Assembly (NCBI GenBank): GCA_946480465.1
Contig: CAMLJY010000002.1
Span: 62,001-126,000, forward strand
DNA length: 64,000 nt
Source of the DNA: an uncultured Burkholderiales bacterium
Lineage (GTDB): Bacteria; Pseudomonadota; Gammaproteobacteria; Burkholderiales; Burkholderiaceae
Direction of reading: 5' to 3'
Part shown: one piece after another, positions 1 to 9,505 of the stretch
How the letters are laid out: the number at the start of each line of letters is the position of its first letter
Position numbering within the stretch: position 1 is the stretch's first letter
Translations under genes and position numbers: made by a program
Notes under the pieces: model-generated
Databases searched by the model: none
Seen by the model: only the letters and a program-made list of their open reading frames with translations
What the model was told of the DNA's origin: nothing

Positions 1-1839
1 CCATCGATCGGCGGCATCGGCAAAGGCCATCTGGTCAAGGAAGTCGATGCGTTGGGCGGGGCGATGGCGGCGGCGACCGATGAGGCGGGCATCCAGTTCC
101 GGATCCTCAATTCGTCGAAGGGGCCGGCGGTGCGGGCGACACGCGCCCAGGCCGACCGCATCCTCTACAAGGCGGCGATCCGGCGCCGGCTGGAAAACCA
201 GCCCAACCTGTGGCTGTTCCAGCAGGCGGTCGACGACCTGATCGTCGAGTCGGACGGCCGGGGCGACCGGGTCGCAGGTGCCGTGACTCAGGTGGGGATC
301 CGCTTCCGCGCGAAGACGGTGGTGTTGACGGCCGGGACCTTCCTGGACGGCCGGATCCACGTGGGCCTGCAGAACCATGCGGCGGGGCGCGCGGGTGATC
401 CGCCCGCGGTGACGCTGTCCGCACGGCTGAAGGAGCTGAAGTTGCCGCAGGGCCGTTTGAAGACCGGCACGCCGCCCCGCATCGACGGCCGCAGCATCGA
501 CTTCAGTCGCCTCACTGAACAGCCCGGCGATCTGGATCCGGTGCCCGTGTTCAGCTTCCTGGGCCATGCCGGCCAGCACCCGCGCCAGGTGCCGTGCTGG
601 ATCACGCACACCAACCTCCGCACGCACGAGATCATCCGGTCCGGCTTCGACCGCAGCCCGATGTTCACCGGCGTGATCGAGGGCGTGGGCCCGCGCTACT
701 GTCCGAGCATCGAGGACAAGATCAATCGCTTCGCCGACAAGGACTCGCACCAGATCTTCCTGGAACCGGAAGGACTGACCACGAACGAGTTCTACCCGAA
801 CGGCATCTCGACCTCGCTGCCGTTCGACGTTCAGCTGGCCGCGGTGCAGTCGATGCCAGGGCTGGAGAACGCCCACATCCTCCGGCCGGGTTATGCCATT
901 GAGTACGACTACTTCGATCCAAGGGAGCTGAAGGCCAGCTTCGAGACCCGCGCGATCGGCGGGCTGTTCTTTGCAGGGCAGATCAACGGTACGACCGGCT
1001 ACGAGGAAGCGGCGGCGCAGGGACTTTTCGCGGGCGTGAATGCGGCGCTGCAGGCGCTGGGCCGGCCGGCACTGCAGTTGCGGCGGGATCAGGCCTACCT
1101 GGGCGTGCTCGTCGATGACCTGATCACCAAGGGTGTCAGCGAGCCGTACCGGATGTTCACCAGCCGGGCGGAGTACCGTCTTCAGCTGCGCGAGGACAAC
1201 GCCGATGCCCGGCTGACGGCCCTCGGCCGCGAGCTGGGTTTGGTCGATGACCAACGCTGGGCGGCCTTCAGCCGCAAGCAGGACGCCGTGGCCCGAGAGC
1301 AGGAGCGCCTGAAGTCGACCTGGGTCCACCCGGGCATCCTGGCGGCGGCGGAGGCGGAGCGTCTGCTGGGCAAGGCGATCGAGCGCGAATACAACCTGGC
1401 GGACCTGCTGCGGCGGCCCGGTATCGGCCACGACACGCTCACCGAAGTGACCCGGGTCGCGCGCCCGGAAGAGGCGCATGTTTCACGTGAAACCTTGCGC
1501 GCGGACCTGGGTGCGGAGCTGGCGGATGCCGTGATCGAACAGGTGGAAATCGCGACCAAGTACGCCGGCTACATCGGCAAGCAGGCCGAAGAGGTCGAGC
1601 GGGCCGCGCACCTGGAGCACCTGCGGTTGCCTGAGGACCTGGACTACGGCCAGGTGACGGCGCTCAGTTTCGAGGTGCGGCAGAAGCTGAGCCGCCACCG
1701 GCCGGAGACCCTGGGCCAGGCTTCGCGGATTTCCGGGATCACACCAGCCGCGATCTCGCTGCTGCTGGTGCATCTCAAGCGCGGCCGATTTGCCGGGTTC
1801 GCGGCACCTCGCCAGGGTGATGCCCGGGACGCGGCATGA
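1..1839 (+). CDS. mnmG: tRNA uridine 5-carboxymethylaminomethyl modification enzyme MnmG (5' end outside window)
   Basis: Partial gene: the frame is open from base 1 and reads the family motif [12 protein letters not shown] at once, so roughly the first 70-75 residues, with the FAD-binding glycine loop, lie upstream. MnmG works with MnmE to place carboxymethylaminomethyl groups on wobble uridine 34 of certain tRNAs, using FAD, NADH and methylene-tetrahydrofolate. Visible family signatures are [13 protein letters not shown], the LKTGTPPR segment, the [10 protein letters not shown] segment and the C-terminal helical domain that binds MnmE. The stop codon overlaps the rsmG start as ATGA, so the two are translationally coupled, the usual gidA-gidB arrangement. 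A parS site is embedded in the 3' third of the gene at 1479-1494. Identification is secure. Confidence 0.97.
   Translation, partial: PSIGGIGKGHLVKEVDALGGAMAAATDEAGIQFRILNSSKGPAVRATRAQADRILYKAAIRRRLENQPNLWLFQQAVDDLIVESDGRGDRVAGAVTQVGIRFRAKTVVLTAGTFLDGRIHVGLQNHAAGRAGDPPAVTLSARLKELKLPQGRLKTGTPPRIDGRSIDFSRLTEQPGDLDPVPVFSFLGHAGQHPRQVPCWITHTNLRTHEIIRSGFDRSPMFTGVIEGVGPRYCPSIEDKINRFADKDSHQIFLEPEGLTTNEFYPNGISTSLPFDVQLAAVQSMPGLENAHILRPGYAIEYDYFDPRELKASFETRAIGGLFFAGQINGTTGYEEAAAQGLFAGVNAALQALGRPALQLRRDQAYLGVLVDDLITKGVSEPYRMFTSRAEYRLQLREDNADARLTALGRELGLVDDQRWAAFSRKQDAVAREQERLKSTWVHPGILAAAEAERLLGKAIEREYNLADLLRRPGIGHDTLTEVTRVARPEEAHVSRETLRADLGAELADAVIEQVEIATKYAGYIGKQAEEVERAAHLEHLRLPEDLDYGQVTALSFEVRQKLSRHRPETLGQASRISGITPAAISLLLVHLKRGRFAGFAAPRQGDARDAA
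1479..1494. promoter_or_regulatory. parS: parS centromere site 1 (inside mnmG)
   Basis: The sequence TGTTTCACGTGAAACC matches the widely conserved chromosomal parS palindrome TGTTTCACGTGAAACA at 15 of 16 positions. ParB loads at such sites and spreads as a clamp. parA and parB are encoded at 2862 and 6148, so the site is in the expected neighbourhood. It sits within codons of mnmG, as is common for parS. Confidence 0.88.
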
Positions 1840-2531
1840 CGATGGCGCGCAGTGAAGCGCTCCCCGGCGAGGGGATGGCGGCCTGGCGGGAGCGGTTGTG
1901 CGACGGCGCCTCGCGCCTGGGGCTGACCCTGGAGCCGGGCGATGCCGACCGGCTGCTCGCGTACCTGGCGCTGCTGCAGCGCTGGAACAAGGTTTACAAC
2001 CTCAGCGCGCTGCGGGACCCGGGGGAGATGCTCACGCACCACCTGCTGGACTGCCTGGCCGTCGTTCCGCCCCTGCAGCGCCACGCCCAGGGCCGATCGT
2101 TGCGCATCCTGGATGTTGGCAGTGGCGGCGGTCTGCCTGGCGTCGTGCTGGCGATCATGCAACCCGGGTGGACGGTCACCTGTGTCGACACCGTGGCCAA
2201 GAAGACGAGCTTTGTGCGCCAGGTGGCCGCTGAGCTGGCGCTGTCCAACCTGCGCGCGGTCCATGCCCGGGTGGAGGAGATGCCCGCCGATGCGCGCTTC
2301 GAAGTGGTCGTGTCCCGTGCATTCGCATCGCTTGCCGACTTCACGAACTGGACGCGGGCCCGCCTGATGCCGGACGGCGTCTGGATGGCCATGAAGGGTC
2401 GTGCACCCGAGGATGAAGTCGCGGCCCTGGCGCCGGACGTGTCAGTGTTTCACGTGGAACCTTTGCATGTGCCGGGCTTGCAGGCTCAGCGGTGCCTCGT
2501 GTGGCTGAGGGCTGGCAGCCAGACGGCTTGA
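1836..2531 (+). CDS. rsmG: 16S rRNA (guanine527-N7)-methyltransferase RsmG
   Basis: A 231-residue protein of about the usual RsmG length. It transfers a methyl group from S-adenosylmethionine to N7 of G527 in 16S rRNA. The SAM-binding loop appears as [17 protein letters not shown] near residues 89-105, preceded by the family segment [14 protein letters not shown] and followed by [14 protein letters not shown]. The start was chosen because it overlaps the mnmG stop by ATGA. A second parS-like palindrome lies in the 3' end of the gene. Loss of RsmG gives low-level streptomycin resistance in several bacteria (known for the family). Confidence 0.96.
   Translation: MTMARSEALPGEGMAAWRERLCDGASRLGLTLEPGDADRLLAYLALLQRWNKVYNLSALRDPGEMLTHHLLDCLAVVPPLQRHAQGRSLRILDVGSGGGLPGVVLAIMQPGWTVTCVDTVAKKTSFVRQVAAELALSNLRAVHARVEEMPADARFEVVVSRAFASLADFTNWTRARLMPDGVWMAMKGRAPEDEVAALAPDVSVFHVEPLHVPGLQAQRCLVWLRAGSQTA
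2446..2461. promoter_or_regulatory. parS: parS centromere site 2 (inside rsmG)
   Basis: TGTTTCACGTGGAACC matches the parS consensus at 14 of 16 positions. The two differences (G at position 12, C at 16) also occur in the Pseudomonas-type variant TGTTCCACGTGGAACC. It lies 967 bp from site 1 and 401 bp before parA. Two such palindromes this close together are very unlikely by chance. Confidence 0.78.
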
Positions 2532-2861
2532 AGCGGATACCACCAGGGCCTGAGTGCCTGAGGCTCGTTCGATCATGCCTGCTCAGGGCCGGGCGATTTT
2601 GGGGTGCCATCCGGCGTTGCCGGCTCGTTGTGGGGGCCTGCCACACGCCCTCGCCGGCGCCTTGTCTGGCACCCCGACTCGCCCGGCGCGGGCCGCGATC
2701 TCTGCAGCGCAGTCTCCTAGACCGGACGCTTTCTGACGCGCTTCCTCGGACTCACCATCGGAAGACTTTCAGGCTTCCGAGCCGCACCAAGCCAGCCTTT
2801 CCTTCGCCCAAGGCGCTGCCCGAGCTGCCGTCGAAGCCGCCGCCCAGCGATACTCCCGGCC
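2532..2861. other. Gene-free stretch between rsmG and parA
   Basis: This 330-bp stretch holds no reading frame with recognisable protein character. One forward frame stays open across it into parA, but its arginine- and proline-rich translation looks like high-GC noise. A short inverted repeat (CGGAAG/CTTCCG, about 2759-2780) is the only structure noticed. The promoter and 5' leader of parA probably lie here, but no convincing -35/-10 pair could be picked. Confidence 0.5.
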
Positions 2862-3635
2862 ATGGCCAAAGTCTTTTGCATCGCCAACCAGAAGGGTGGC
2901 GTCGGAAAAACCACCACCACGGTGAACCTGGCCGCCGGCCTGGCGCAGGTGAAGCAGCGGGTGCTGGTGGTCGACCTGGATCCACAGGGCAACGCGACCA
3001 TGGGCTCCGGTATCGACAAGCGCGCCATGCCGCTGTCGGTGTACGACGTCCTTCTGGAGTCCGCCGGCGTCGCCGAGGCGAAGTCGAGATCGGAGAAGGG
3101 GGGCTACGACGTGCTCGGGGCCAACCGCGAGCTGGCCGGTGCCGAAGTGGAACTGGTCAGCCTGGAGCACCGCAACGAACGCCTGCGGCGGGCCCTGGGC
3201 CGGGCGCAGGACGAATACGACTTTGTCCTGATCGACTGCCCGCCGTCCCTGAGCCTGCTGACGCTGAACGGCCTGTGCAGCGCCCACGGCGTGATCGTGC
3301 CGATGCAGTGCGAGTACTTCGCGCTCGAAGGCCTGTCCGACCTGGTCAACACCATCAAGCAGGTGCACGCCAACCTGAACCGCGACCTGCAGATCATCGG
3401 CCTGCTGCGGGTGATGTACGACCCGCGCATCACGCTGCAGCAGCAGGTCAGCGACCAGTTGAAGGCGCACTTCGGCGACAAGGTCTTCAACGCGGTCATT
3501 CCCCGCAACGTTCGCCTTGCCGAGGCGCCGAGCTATGGGCAGCCCGGAGTGGTGTTCGACCCGGCGTCCAAGGGAGCGCAGGCCTACATCGACTTCGCCC
3601 GGGAACTGGTCCAACGCGTGAAGGGCCTGCACTGA
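2862..3635 (+). CDS. parA: Chromosome partitioning ATPase ParA
   Basis: A 257-residue ParA/Soj-family ATPase, typical for chromosomal members without an extra N-terminal DNA-binding domain. The deviant Walker A motif KGGVGKTTT is at about residues 11-19, with the signature lysine, followed by VVDLDPQGN and the Walker B region FVLIDCPPS. ParA binds DNA nonspecifically in the ATP state and moves ParB-parS complexes along the nucleoid. The two parS sites just upstream and parB at 6148 complete the system. Start: the ATG gives the standard [13 protein letters not shown] opening. The ribosome-binding site is weak. The next gene begins two bases after the stop. Confidence 0.97.
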   Translation: MAKVFCIANQKGGVGKTTTTVNLAAGLAQVKQRVLVVDLDPQGNATMGSGIDKRAMPLSVYDVLLESAGVAEAKSRSEKGGYDVLGANRELAGAEVELVSLEHRNERLRRALGRAQDEYDFVLIDCPPSLSLLTLNGLCSAHGVIVPMQCEYFALEGLSDLVNTIKQVHANLNRDLQIIGLLRVMYDPRITLQQQVSDQLKAHFGDKVFNAVIPRNVRLAEAPSYGQPGVVFDPASKGAQAYIDFARELVQRVKGLH

Positions 3636-3637
3636 AG

Positions 3638-4417
3638 ATGGCCGCCAGCTGGAACGAAACGCTCTTGTCGCGTGTGGAGGATGCGGGCCTGAATGCCAGC
3701 GCCCCGCCACAGCAGCGCTGGGTGGATGGCTGGTTGCTTCGGTTGTCGCCGGGCAAGGCCAAGCGGGCTCGGTGCGTCAACGCGGTTGCCATGGGTCGCT
3801 TGCCGCTGCGTGACCGGCTGAGCCTGTGCGAACTCGCCTACCGCGAGGCCGGTCTGCCCTTGTTGCTTCGCATCACGCCCTTCACGCAACCCCCCGCACT
3901 CGACGACGTGTTGGCGGCGCAGGGCATGCACCGCATCGACGATACGCGGGTGATGGTCGCGACCGAGTGGCCCGAGGTGCCTGAGGCCATACCTTCCGGC
4001 CTGGTGCTCGAACGCGTCGCCGCTGCCGAGTTCGCGGAAGAGGTGGGCGCCTTGCGTGGTTCACCGGCGTCCCAGCGGCTGACGCATGCGCAGCGGCTGC
4101 AGACGTCGCCGGTGCCCTACCAGGGCTGGGTGCTGCGGCGGCGCGATACGGGCGCCATCGCCGTTTGTGGCCAGGTCGCGGCCGAGGCGAACCTGGTGGG
4201 CCTTTACGACGTCTTCACCGACCCGGCGCAGCGAGGGCAGGGGCTGGCGCGGGTGCTGTGCACGCAGCTGCTGGCGATGGCGCGGGCACGTGGTGCCGCG
4301 GCCGCCTACCTGCAGGTTGAGTCGACCAATGCACCGGCACGCGCGATCTACCACCGGCTGGGCTTTGCCGACGCGTACAGCTACCACTACCGGTCCCCGG
4401 ATGCCGACGCGCACTGA
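3638..4417 (+). CDS. GNAT-family N-acetyltransferase
   Basis: A 259-residue protein starting two bases after the parA stop, so it is probably co-transcribed with parA. The C-terminal half carries the acetyl-CoA binding motif of the GNAT fold, seen as DPAQRGQGLARVLC at about residues 197-210. It is followed by LQVESTNAPARAIYHRLGF, the standard motif B region. The N-terminal 120 residues resemble no domain I can name. They may be a degenerate second GNAT fold or a substrate-recognition part. Substrate unknown. The proximity to parA does not by itself imply a role in segregation. Confidence 0.88.
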   Translation: MAASWNETLLSRVEDAGLNASAPPQQRWVDGWLLRLSPGKAKRARCVNAVAMGRLPLRDRLSLCELAYREAGLPLLLRITPFTQPPALDDVLAAQGMHRIDDTRVMVATEWPEVPEAIPSGLVLERVAAAEFAEEVGALRGSPASQRLTHAQRLQTSPVPYQGWVLRRRDTGAIAVCGQVAAEANLVGLYDVFTDPAQRGQGLARVLCTQLLAMARARGAAAAYLQVESTNAPARAIYHRLGFADAYSYHYRSPDADAH

Positions 4418-4537
4418 GAAGCCTTGAACGAGCGTGGCACACCCGCACGGGCGCGCGCCGGTGTCACCCGCAGCTCCTGACTGCCACGCCGCCGGTCCTT
4501 GGCCCGGTCCGGCCCGCCGGCAGCCCGTGGGGCAGGA

Positions 4538-5479
4538 CTACAGCCCGAGCGATTCCTCGACGCCCAGGTGCACGTTCATCGACTGCACCGCGGCGCCGCT
4601 GGCGCCTTTGCCCAGGTTGTCCAGGCGCGCCATCAGCACCGCCTGCTGGTCGTTGGCGAAGACGAAGAGCTCGCAGCGGTTGGTGTCGTTGCAGGCCTGC
4701 ACGTCGAAGAAGCCGTTCTCCAGCGTGGTCGGATCGCCCAGCGGCATCACCTGGACGAAGCGCTCGCCGTCATAGTGTTTCGCCAGCGCTTCGCGCAGCG
4801 CCTTACCATCGGTGTCGGGCTTCAGCTGCGAAAGATGCAAGGGCACACTCACCGCCAATCCCTTGTAAAAGCTCGAAACGATGGGCATGAAGACCGGTCG
4901 CGCGTGCAGTCGGGCGTGGGCCGTCATCTCCGGCAGGTGCTTGTGCGACAGGCCCAGGGCGTAAGGCCGGGGCGATTGCAGGCGTGCGTCACCGCCGGCC
5001 TCGTACTGCTCGATCATCTTCTTGCCGCCGCCGGAGTAGCCGGTGATCGAGGTGGCGGACAGCGGCAGGTCGGCCGGGACCAGCCCCGCGTCGACCAGCG
5101 GACGCAGCAGCAGGATGAACGCGGTGGCGTGGCAGCCGGGGTTGGCGATGCGCTTGCTGGCGCGAATCAGGCCGCGCTGGCTGGGCGCGAGTTCCGGCAG
5201 GCCGAAGACCCAGGCCGGGTCGGTGCGGTGCGCGGTGCTGGCATCGATCAGGCAGGTGTTGGGGTTGGTCACCAGCGCCGCGGCCTCGCGGGCGGCCGCA
5301 TCTGGCAGGCAGAGGAAGGCGACGTCCGCCGAATTCAGCAGCCGCGCGCGTTCCGCGGCGTCCTTGCGCTTGTCGGCGTCGATGCGCAGCACTTCGATGT
5401 CGGTGCGCCGCGCCAGCATCTCGTGGATGCGCAGGCCAGTGGTGCCTTCCTGGCCGTCGACGAAGACACGGTAGCTCAT
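4538..5479 (-). CDS. argC: N-acetyl-gamma-glutamyl-phosphate reductase (short type)
   Basis: A 313-residue protein of the short ArgC class. It reduces N-acetylglutamyl phosphate to the semialdehyde with NADPH, the third step of arginine synthesis. The N-terminus reads [14 protein letters not shown], the nucleotide-binding start of this class, and [16 protein letters not shown] contains the catalytic cysteine. [14 protein letters not shown] is also characteristic. An ATG further upstream would add about 127 residues of low-complexity sequence. The internal ATG at 5479 is preferred because it has AGGAG six bases ahead and gives the family length. The gene stands alone, opposite in direction to its neighbours, without other arg genes. 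Confidence 0.95.
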   Translation of the reverse strand: MSYRVFVDGQEGTTGLRIHEMLARRTDIEVLRIDADKRKDAAERARLLNSADVAFLCLPDAAAREAAALVTNPNTCLIDASTAHRTDPAWVFGLPELAPSQRGLIRASKRIANPGCHATAFILLLRPLVDAGLVPADLPLSATSITGYSGGGKKMIEQYEAGGDARLQSPRPYALGLSHKHLPEMTAHARLHARPVFMPIVSSFYKGLAVSVPLHLSQLKPDTDGKALREALAKHYDGERFVQVMPLGDPTTLENGFFDVQACNDTNRCELFVFANDQQAVLMARLDNLGKGASGAAVQSMNVHLGVEESLGL

Positions 5480-5555
5480 GGGGGACTCCTGCAGGCGGGG
5501 CCGCGGGGCGCGCCCCTTACGATGCGACAAAGGACGCGAAGGATAAGGCAAGCCG

Positions 5556-6131
5556 ATGCATGAACCGCGACTGTTGCTGCTGCCGGGATGGCAAGACTCG
5601 GACCCGGGCCACTGGCAGAGCCGCTGGGAGCGGCTGCATCGCCTGCACCGCGTGCAGCAGGACGATTGGTGGTGGCCGCGGCGCGGCGATTGGATGGCCA
5701 GGCTGGAAGAGACGCTGCTCGCCGACGAGCGGCCGGCGGTGCTGATCGCGCACAGCATGGGCTGCCAGCTGGTGGCGGCCTGGTCCGCGCATTCGCGCCA
5801 CGCGGGGCGGGTGCTCGGGGCCTTGCTGGTTGCGCTGCCGGATGTCGAACGGGCGGACATGCCGCCGCAGCTGCAGGCATGGGCGCCGGTGCCGCGAGCC
5901 CGTCTGCCGTTCCAGACGGTGGCGGTGCTCAGCGACGACGATCCCTACTGCCGGATCGACCGTGGCCGAGAGTTCGCCGCGGCCTGGGGCAGCCGGATCA
6001 TCGAACTGGCGGGCGCGGGGCACGTCAACACCGCCAGCGGCCTGGGCGACTGGCCTGACGGCTGGCGCCTGGTCCAGCAGCTGGCGCGGCCGCCCGCCGG
6101 CATTGCCCCGATGGAGCCGGTGGTGCGATAG
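5556..6131 (+). CDS. RBBP9/YdeN-family serine hydrolase
   Basis: A 191-residue alpha/beta hydrolase of the small RBBP9/YdeN family. The nucleophile elbow is AHSMGC near residue 69, and the opening [19 protein letters not shown] is highly typical of the family. The acid is probably in SDDDPYC and the catalytic histidine in [15 protein letters not shown]. Substrates of bacterial members are mostly unknown. The gene is divergent from argC with a 76-bp gap, and parB follows 16 bases after its stop. Confidence 0.9.
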   Translation: MHEPRLLLLPGWQDSDPGHWQSRWERLHRLHRVQQDDWWWPRRGDWMARLEETLLADERPAVLIAHSMGCQLVAAWSAHSRHAGRVLGALLVALPDVERADMPPQLQAWAPVPRARLPFQTVAVLSDDDPYCRIDRGREFAAAWGSRIIELAGAGHVNTASGLGDWPDGWRLVQQLARPPAGIAPMEPVVR

Positions 6132-6147
6132 CCGACAATCCCGCCCC

Positions 6148-7041
6148 ATGGTCACGAAGAAACCCAAGGGCCTGGGGCTCGGCCTCGAAGCCTTGCTCGG
6201 CCCCAAGGTGAGCGACAGCGCGGCGCCGCCAGACACCCGCCCCAGCCGCCTGCCCCTGCACCAGCTGCGTGCCGGCAAGTACCAGCCGCGCACGCGCATG
6301 GACGAAGGCTCGCTGTACGAGCTGGCCGAGAGCATCAAGAGCCAGGGCGTGATGCAGCCCATCCTGGTGCGGCCGGTCAGTCCCAGCGGCTACGAGATCA
6401 TCGCCGGCGAGCGCCGCTTCCGGGCCGCCAAGCTGGCCGGGCTCGACGAAGTGCCGGTGCTCGTGAAGGAAGTGCCGGACGAGTCCGCGGCGGTGATGGC
6501 GCTGATCGAGAACATCCAGCGCGAGGACCTGAACCCGCTCGAAGAGGCGCAAGGCCTGCAGCGCCTGGTGCAGGAGTTCAAGCTCACGCACGAGCAGGCG
6601 GCGCAGGCGGTGGGCCGTTCGCGCAGTGCGGCCACCAACCTGCTGCGCCTGTTGAACCTGGCGCCGCCGGTGCAGCAGATGCTGATGGCCGGCGACCTCG
6701 ACATGGGCCATGCGCGGGCCTTGCTGCCGCTCGAGGCGGCCGAGCAGATCCTCAGCGCGAACGAGATCGTCGCGAAGAAGCTGTCGGTGCGCGAGGCGGA
6801 GAAGCTGGTGACGCGCGCGCAATCGCCCGGCCGGCAGAAGCCGCTGCTGCGCGTGAAGCAGGACAAGTCGCGCGACGTGCTGCGGCTCGAAGAGCAACTG
6901 GCCGATGCCCTGACCGCGAAGGTCGAGATCCGCGTGCAGCGCCGCGGCAAGCGTGGCGAGCAGGGGGAGGTCGCGATCGCCTTCGGCTCGTTCGAGGAAC
7001 TGAACGGCCTGCTCGAACGGCTGGGCGCGGTGGAGCGCTGA
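6148..7041 (+). CDS. parB: Chromosome partitioning protein ParB
   Basis: A 297-residue chromosomal ParB/Spo0J protein. The N-terminal CTP-binding domain shows the box motifs around AGKYQPRTRMDE and GERRFRAAKLAGL. A helix-turn-helix that reads parS follows, roughly residues 145-185, seen as THEQAAQAVGRSRSAATNLL. The C-terminal part is the dimerisation domain. The first residues (MVTKKPKGLGLGLEALLG) are typical of proteobacterial ParB and can contact ParA. The start ATG at 6148 was chosen over upstream in-frame options because it gives this conserved opening. ParA and ParB are separated here by three unrelated genes, one in reverse, rather than adjacent. Confidence 0.97.
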   Translation: MVTKKPKGLGLGLEALLGPKVSDSAAPPDTRPSRLPLHQLRAGKYQPRTRMDEGSLYELAESIKSQGVMQPILVRPVSPSGYEIIAGERRFRAAKLAGLDEVPVLVKEVPDESAAVMALIENIQREDLNPLEEAQGLQRLVQEFKLTHEQAAQAVGRSRSAATNLLRLLNLAPPVQQMLMAGDLDMGHARALLPLEAAEQILSANEIVAKKLSVREAEKLVTRAQSPGRQKPLLRVKQDKSRDVLRLEEQLADALTAKVEIRVQRRGKRGEQGEVAIAFGSFEELNGLLERLGAVER

Positions 7042-7229
7042 CGCCTTGCAGCGCGGGGTCGGCACGCCTCCTGCTGTGGTGCCAAGGCCACCGCGAACGT
7101 GCAACGCCGTGCGATCTGGCGCATGATCGACCAAAGCAGTGCGCCGACTGTCCACGCCACCCGATGCGCCGGCGTTCAAGCGCGTATACGATGGCAGCGA
7201 ACCTTGGCTCGCCGCTTGCAAGCGGATTC

Positions 7230-7260
7230 GAGAAAAGCACCCGGATGCCGGGTTTTCTCG
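7230..7260 (+). terminator. Rho-independent terminator-like hairpin after parB
   Basis: The stem GAGAAAA/TTTTCTC continues after a three-base bulge into CCCGG/CCGGG closed by an ATG loop. The T-run (TTTT) follows the GC core. It lies about 190 bp after the parB stop and would separate parB from the prkA operon. Confidence 0.6.
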
Positions 7261-7443
7261 GGCTTAAGCGACATGCAAGATTGAATGAAGCTGGAGACTC
7301 GCTGAACTGAACCACTAGCACATGCCGACCGGAAAGCTCTGATGGAGCCTGGGCCCGTGAAGCCGGGACTTCATCAGAACTTCCCTGACGCCGGATGGCC
7401 CCTGACGAGGCCTTACGGCGCAGTGACCGCAAAGGAGGTCCGC
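7261..7443 (+). other. Gene-free leader of the prkA operon
   Basis: Together with 7042-7229 this makes a 402-bp gap without a recognisable gene. Ahead of prkA an inverted repeat TCTGATG (7338-7344) / CATCAGA (7372-7378) encloses a GC-rich segment and could fold in the leader RNA. The strong ribosome-binding site AAAGGAGGT lies at 7431-7439, directly before the prkA start. No confident promoter, including a sigma-54 type, was identified. Confidence 0.4.
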
Positions 7444-9366
7444 ATGGACGTGATCAGCAGTTTCGCCGCCCGCTACGAACGCACGCGGGAAGAGGAGATG
7501 TCCCTCGAGGACTATCTCAACGAGTGCAAGCGCAACCCGCTTGCCTATGCAACCGCGGCCGAGCGCATGCTCAAGGCCATCGGCGATCCGCAGATGATCG
7601 ACACGCGCAACGACCCGCGCCTGTCGCGCATCTTTGCGAACAAGGTCATCAAGATCTACCCGGCCTTCGCCGAGTTCTACGGCATGGAAGACTCGATCGA
7701 GCAGGTCGTGTCCTACTTCCGCCATGCGGCGCAGGGCCTGGAAGAAAAGAAGCAGGTGCTTTACCTGCTGGGTCCGGTCGGTGGCGGCAAGAGCTCCATC
7801 GCCGAGCGCCTCAAGCAGCTGATGCAGGACGTGCCCTTCTACGCGATCAAGGGATCGCCGGTGAACGAGTCGCCGCTGGGCCTGTTCAATGCAGCGGAAG
7901 ACGGTGCCATCCTCGAGAAGGAATACGGCATCCCGCCGCGTTACCTCAATCGCATCATGAGCCCCTGGGCCGTGAAGCGGCTCGAGGAATACGGCGGCGA
8001 CATCCGCAGGTTCAAGGTCGTCAAGCGCTATCCCTCGGTGCTCAAGCAGATCGCGGTGTGCAAGACCGAGCCGGGCGACGAGAACAACCAGGACATCAGC
8101 TCGCTGGTCGGCAAGGTCGACATCCGCAAGCTCGAGACCTATGCGCAGGACGACCCGGATGCCTACAGCTATTCCGGCGGCCTGTGCCTCGCGAACCAGG
8201 GCCTGCTGGAATTCGTGGAAATGTTCAAGGCGCCGATCAAGGTGCTGCACCCGCTGCTGACCGCCACGCAGGAAGGCAACTTCAAGGGCACCGAGGGCTT
8301 CGGCGCGATTCCCTTCGACGGCATCATCCTGGCCCACTCGAACGAGAGCGAGTGGAAGACCTTCCGCAACAACAAGAACAACGAGGCCTTCCTCGACCGG
8401 GTCTACATCGTCAAGGTGCCGTACTGCTTGCGCGTTAGCGAAGAGGTCAAGATCTACGAGAAGTTGATCAAGGGCTCGTCGCTGGCCGAGGCCAAGTGCG
8501 CCCCGGGCACGCTGAAGATGATGAGCCAGTTCGCCATCCTCACGCGACTGAAGGAGCCGGAGAACTCGTCGCTGTTCTCGAAGATGCAGATCTACGACGG
8601 CGAGAACCTGAAGGACACCGACCCGCGCGCGAAGAGCTACCAGGAGTACCGCGACTACGCCGGCGTGGACGAGGGCATGAGCGGCATCTCCACCCGCTTC
8701 GCCTACAAGATCCTGTCCAAGGTCTTCAACTTCGACAGCCAGGAAGTCGCCGCCAACCCGGTGCACCTGATGTACGTGCTGGAGCAGCAGATCGAGCGCG
8801 AGCAGTTCCCGCAGGAGCTGGAGCAGAAGTACGTCGCCTTCATCAAGGAGCAGCTGGCGCCGCGCTACGCCGAGTTCATCGGCAAGGAGATCCAGACCGC
8901 CTACCTCGAAAGTTACTCGGAGTACGGCCAGAACATCTTCGATCGCTACGTCACCTACGCGGACTACTGGATCCAGGACCACGAGTACCGCGACACCGAC
9001 ACCGGCGAGGTCTTCGACCGCTCGGCGCTGAACGCCGAGCTGGAGAAGATCGAGAAGCCGGCCGGCATCGCCAACCCGAAGGACTTCCGCAACGAGATCG
9101 TCAACTTCGTGCTGCGCGCGCGGGCCAACAACCAGGGCAAGAACCCGGTGTGGACCAGCTACGAGAAGCTGCGCACGGTGATCGAGAAGAAGATGTTCTC
9201 GAACACCGAGGAACTGCTGCCGGTCATCAGCTTCAACGCCAAGGCCAGTGCGGACGAGGCGAAGAAGCACGAGGACTTCGTGACCCGCATGGTGGACAAG
9301 GGCTACACGCCCAAGCAGGTGCGCCTGCTGTGCGAGTGGTACCTGCGCGTGAGGAAGTCCAGCTAA
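7444..9366 (+). CDS. prkA: PrkA family serine protein kinase (YeaG)
   Basis: A 640-residue PrkA/YeaG protein, the usual length. The N-terminal AAA-type domain carries the P-loop GPVGGGKSS near residue 110, and the C-terminal region is the kinase-like PrkA domain. The family is induced on starvation and stress, and in E. coli works with YeaH under nitrogen limitation (family knowledge). The start at 7444 was chosen because AAAGGAGGT precedes it at ideal spacing and MDVISSFAARYE is the normal opening; the frame remains open upstream but without a ribosome-binding site. First gene of a prkA-yeaH-spoVR operon, a conserved set. Confidence 0.96.
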   Translation: MDVISSFAARYERTREEEMSLEDYLNECKRNPLAYATAAERMLKAIGDPQMIDTRNDPRLSRIFANKVIKIYPAFAEFYGMEDSIEQVVSYFRHAAQGLEEKKQVLYLLGPVGGGKSSIAERLKQLMQDVPFYAIKGSPVNESPLGLFNAAEDGAILEKEYGIPPRYLNRIMSPWAVKRLEEYGGDIRRFKVVKRYPSVLKQIAVCKTEPGDENNQDISSLVGKVDIRKLETYAQDDPDAYSYSGGLCLANQGLLEFVEMFKAPIKVLHPLLTATQEGNFKGTEGFGAIPFDGIILAHSNESEWKTFRNNKNNEAFLDRVYIVKVPYCLRVSEEVKIYEKLIKGSSLAEAKCAPGTLKMMSQFAILTRLKEPENSSLFSKMQIYDGENLKDTDPRAKSYQEYRDYAGVDEGMSGISTRFAYKILSKVFNFDSQEVAANPVHLMYVLEQQIEREQFPQELEQKYVAFIKEQLAPRYAEFIGKEIQTAYLESYSEYGQNIFDRYVTYADYWIQDHEYRDTDTGEVFDRSALNAELEKIEKPAGIANPKDFRNEIVNFVLRARANNQGKNPVWTSYEKLRTVIEKKMFSNTEELLPVISFNAKASADEAKKHEDFVTRMVDKGYTPKQVRLLCEWYLRVRKSS

Positions 9367-9458
9367 CGCTCCGTTCGAGCGCAAGGAGTCCACGATGCAC
9401 ATCGTGACGACACGTCAAGCGGACGCCGTGGAACTGGCTCTGCCAGGCCGCTGGCGTC

Positions 9459-9501
9459 GCCCCCCTGGGGGGGAGGCGGGCGCAGCCCGCGTCGGGGGGG
9501 C
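9459..9501. repeat. REP-like GC-rich palindrome between prkA and yeaH
   Basis: Outer arms GCCCCCC and GGGGGGC enclose an inner hairpin GCGGGC-GCA-GCCCGC. Nested GC-rich palindromes of this kind are dispersed in many Burkholderiales genomes (general knowledge, not checked here). It is embedded in a 36-codon frame, 9395-9505, that begins with ATG behind AAGGAG and ends TAA immediately before the yeaH start codon. It may attenuate or stabilise the operon message, or may simply be an inserted repeat. Confidence 0.6.
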
Positions 9502-9505
9502 TTAA

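Noticed and set aside
2532..2861. Replication origin beside rsmG
   Set aside because: No cluster of DnaA boxes (TTATCCACA-like) and no AT-rich unwinding element seen.
2492..3637. A long upstream extension of the GNAT gene through the rsmG-parA gap and parA
   Set aside because: This part is out of frame with parA and reads as Arg/Pro-rich noise; the acetyltransferase has its own ATG two bases after parA.
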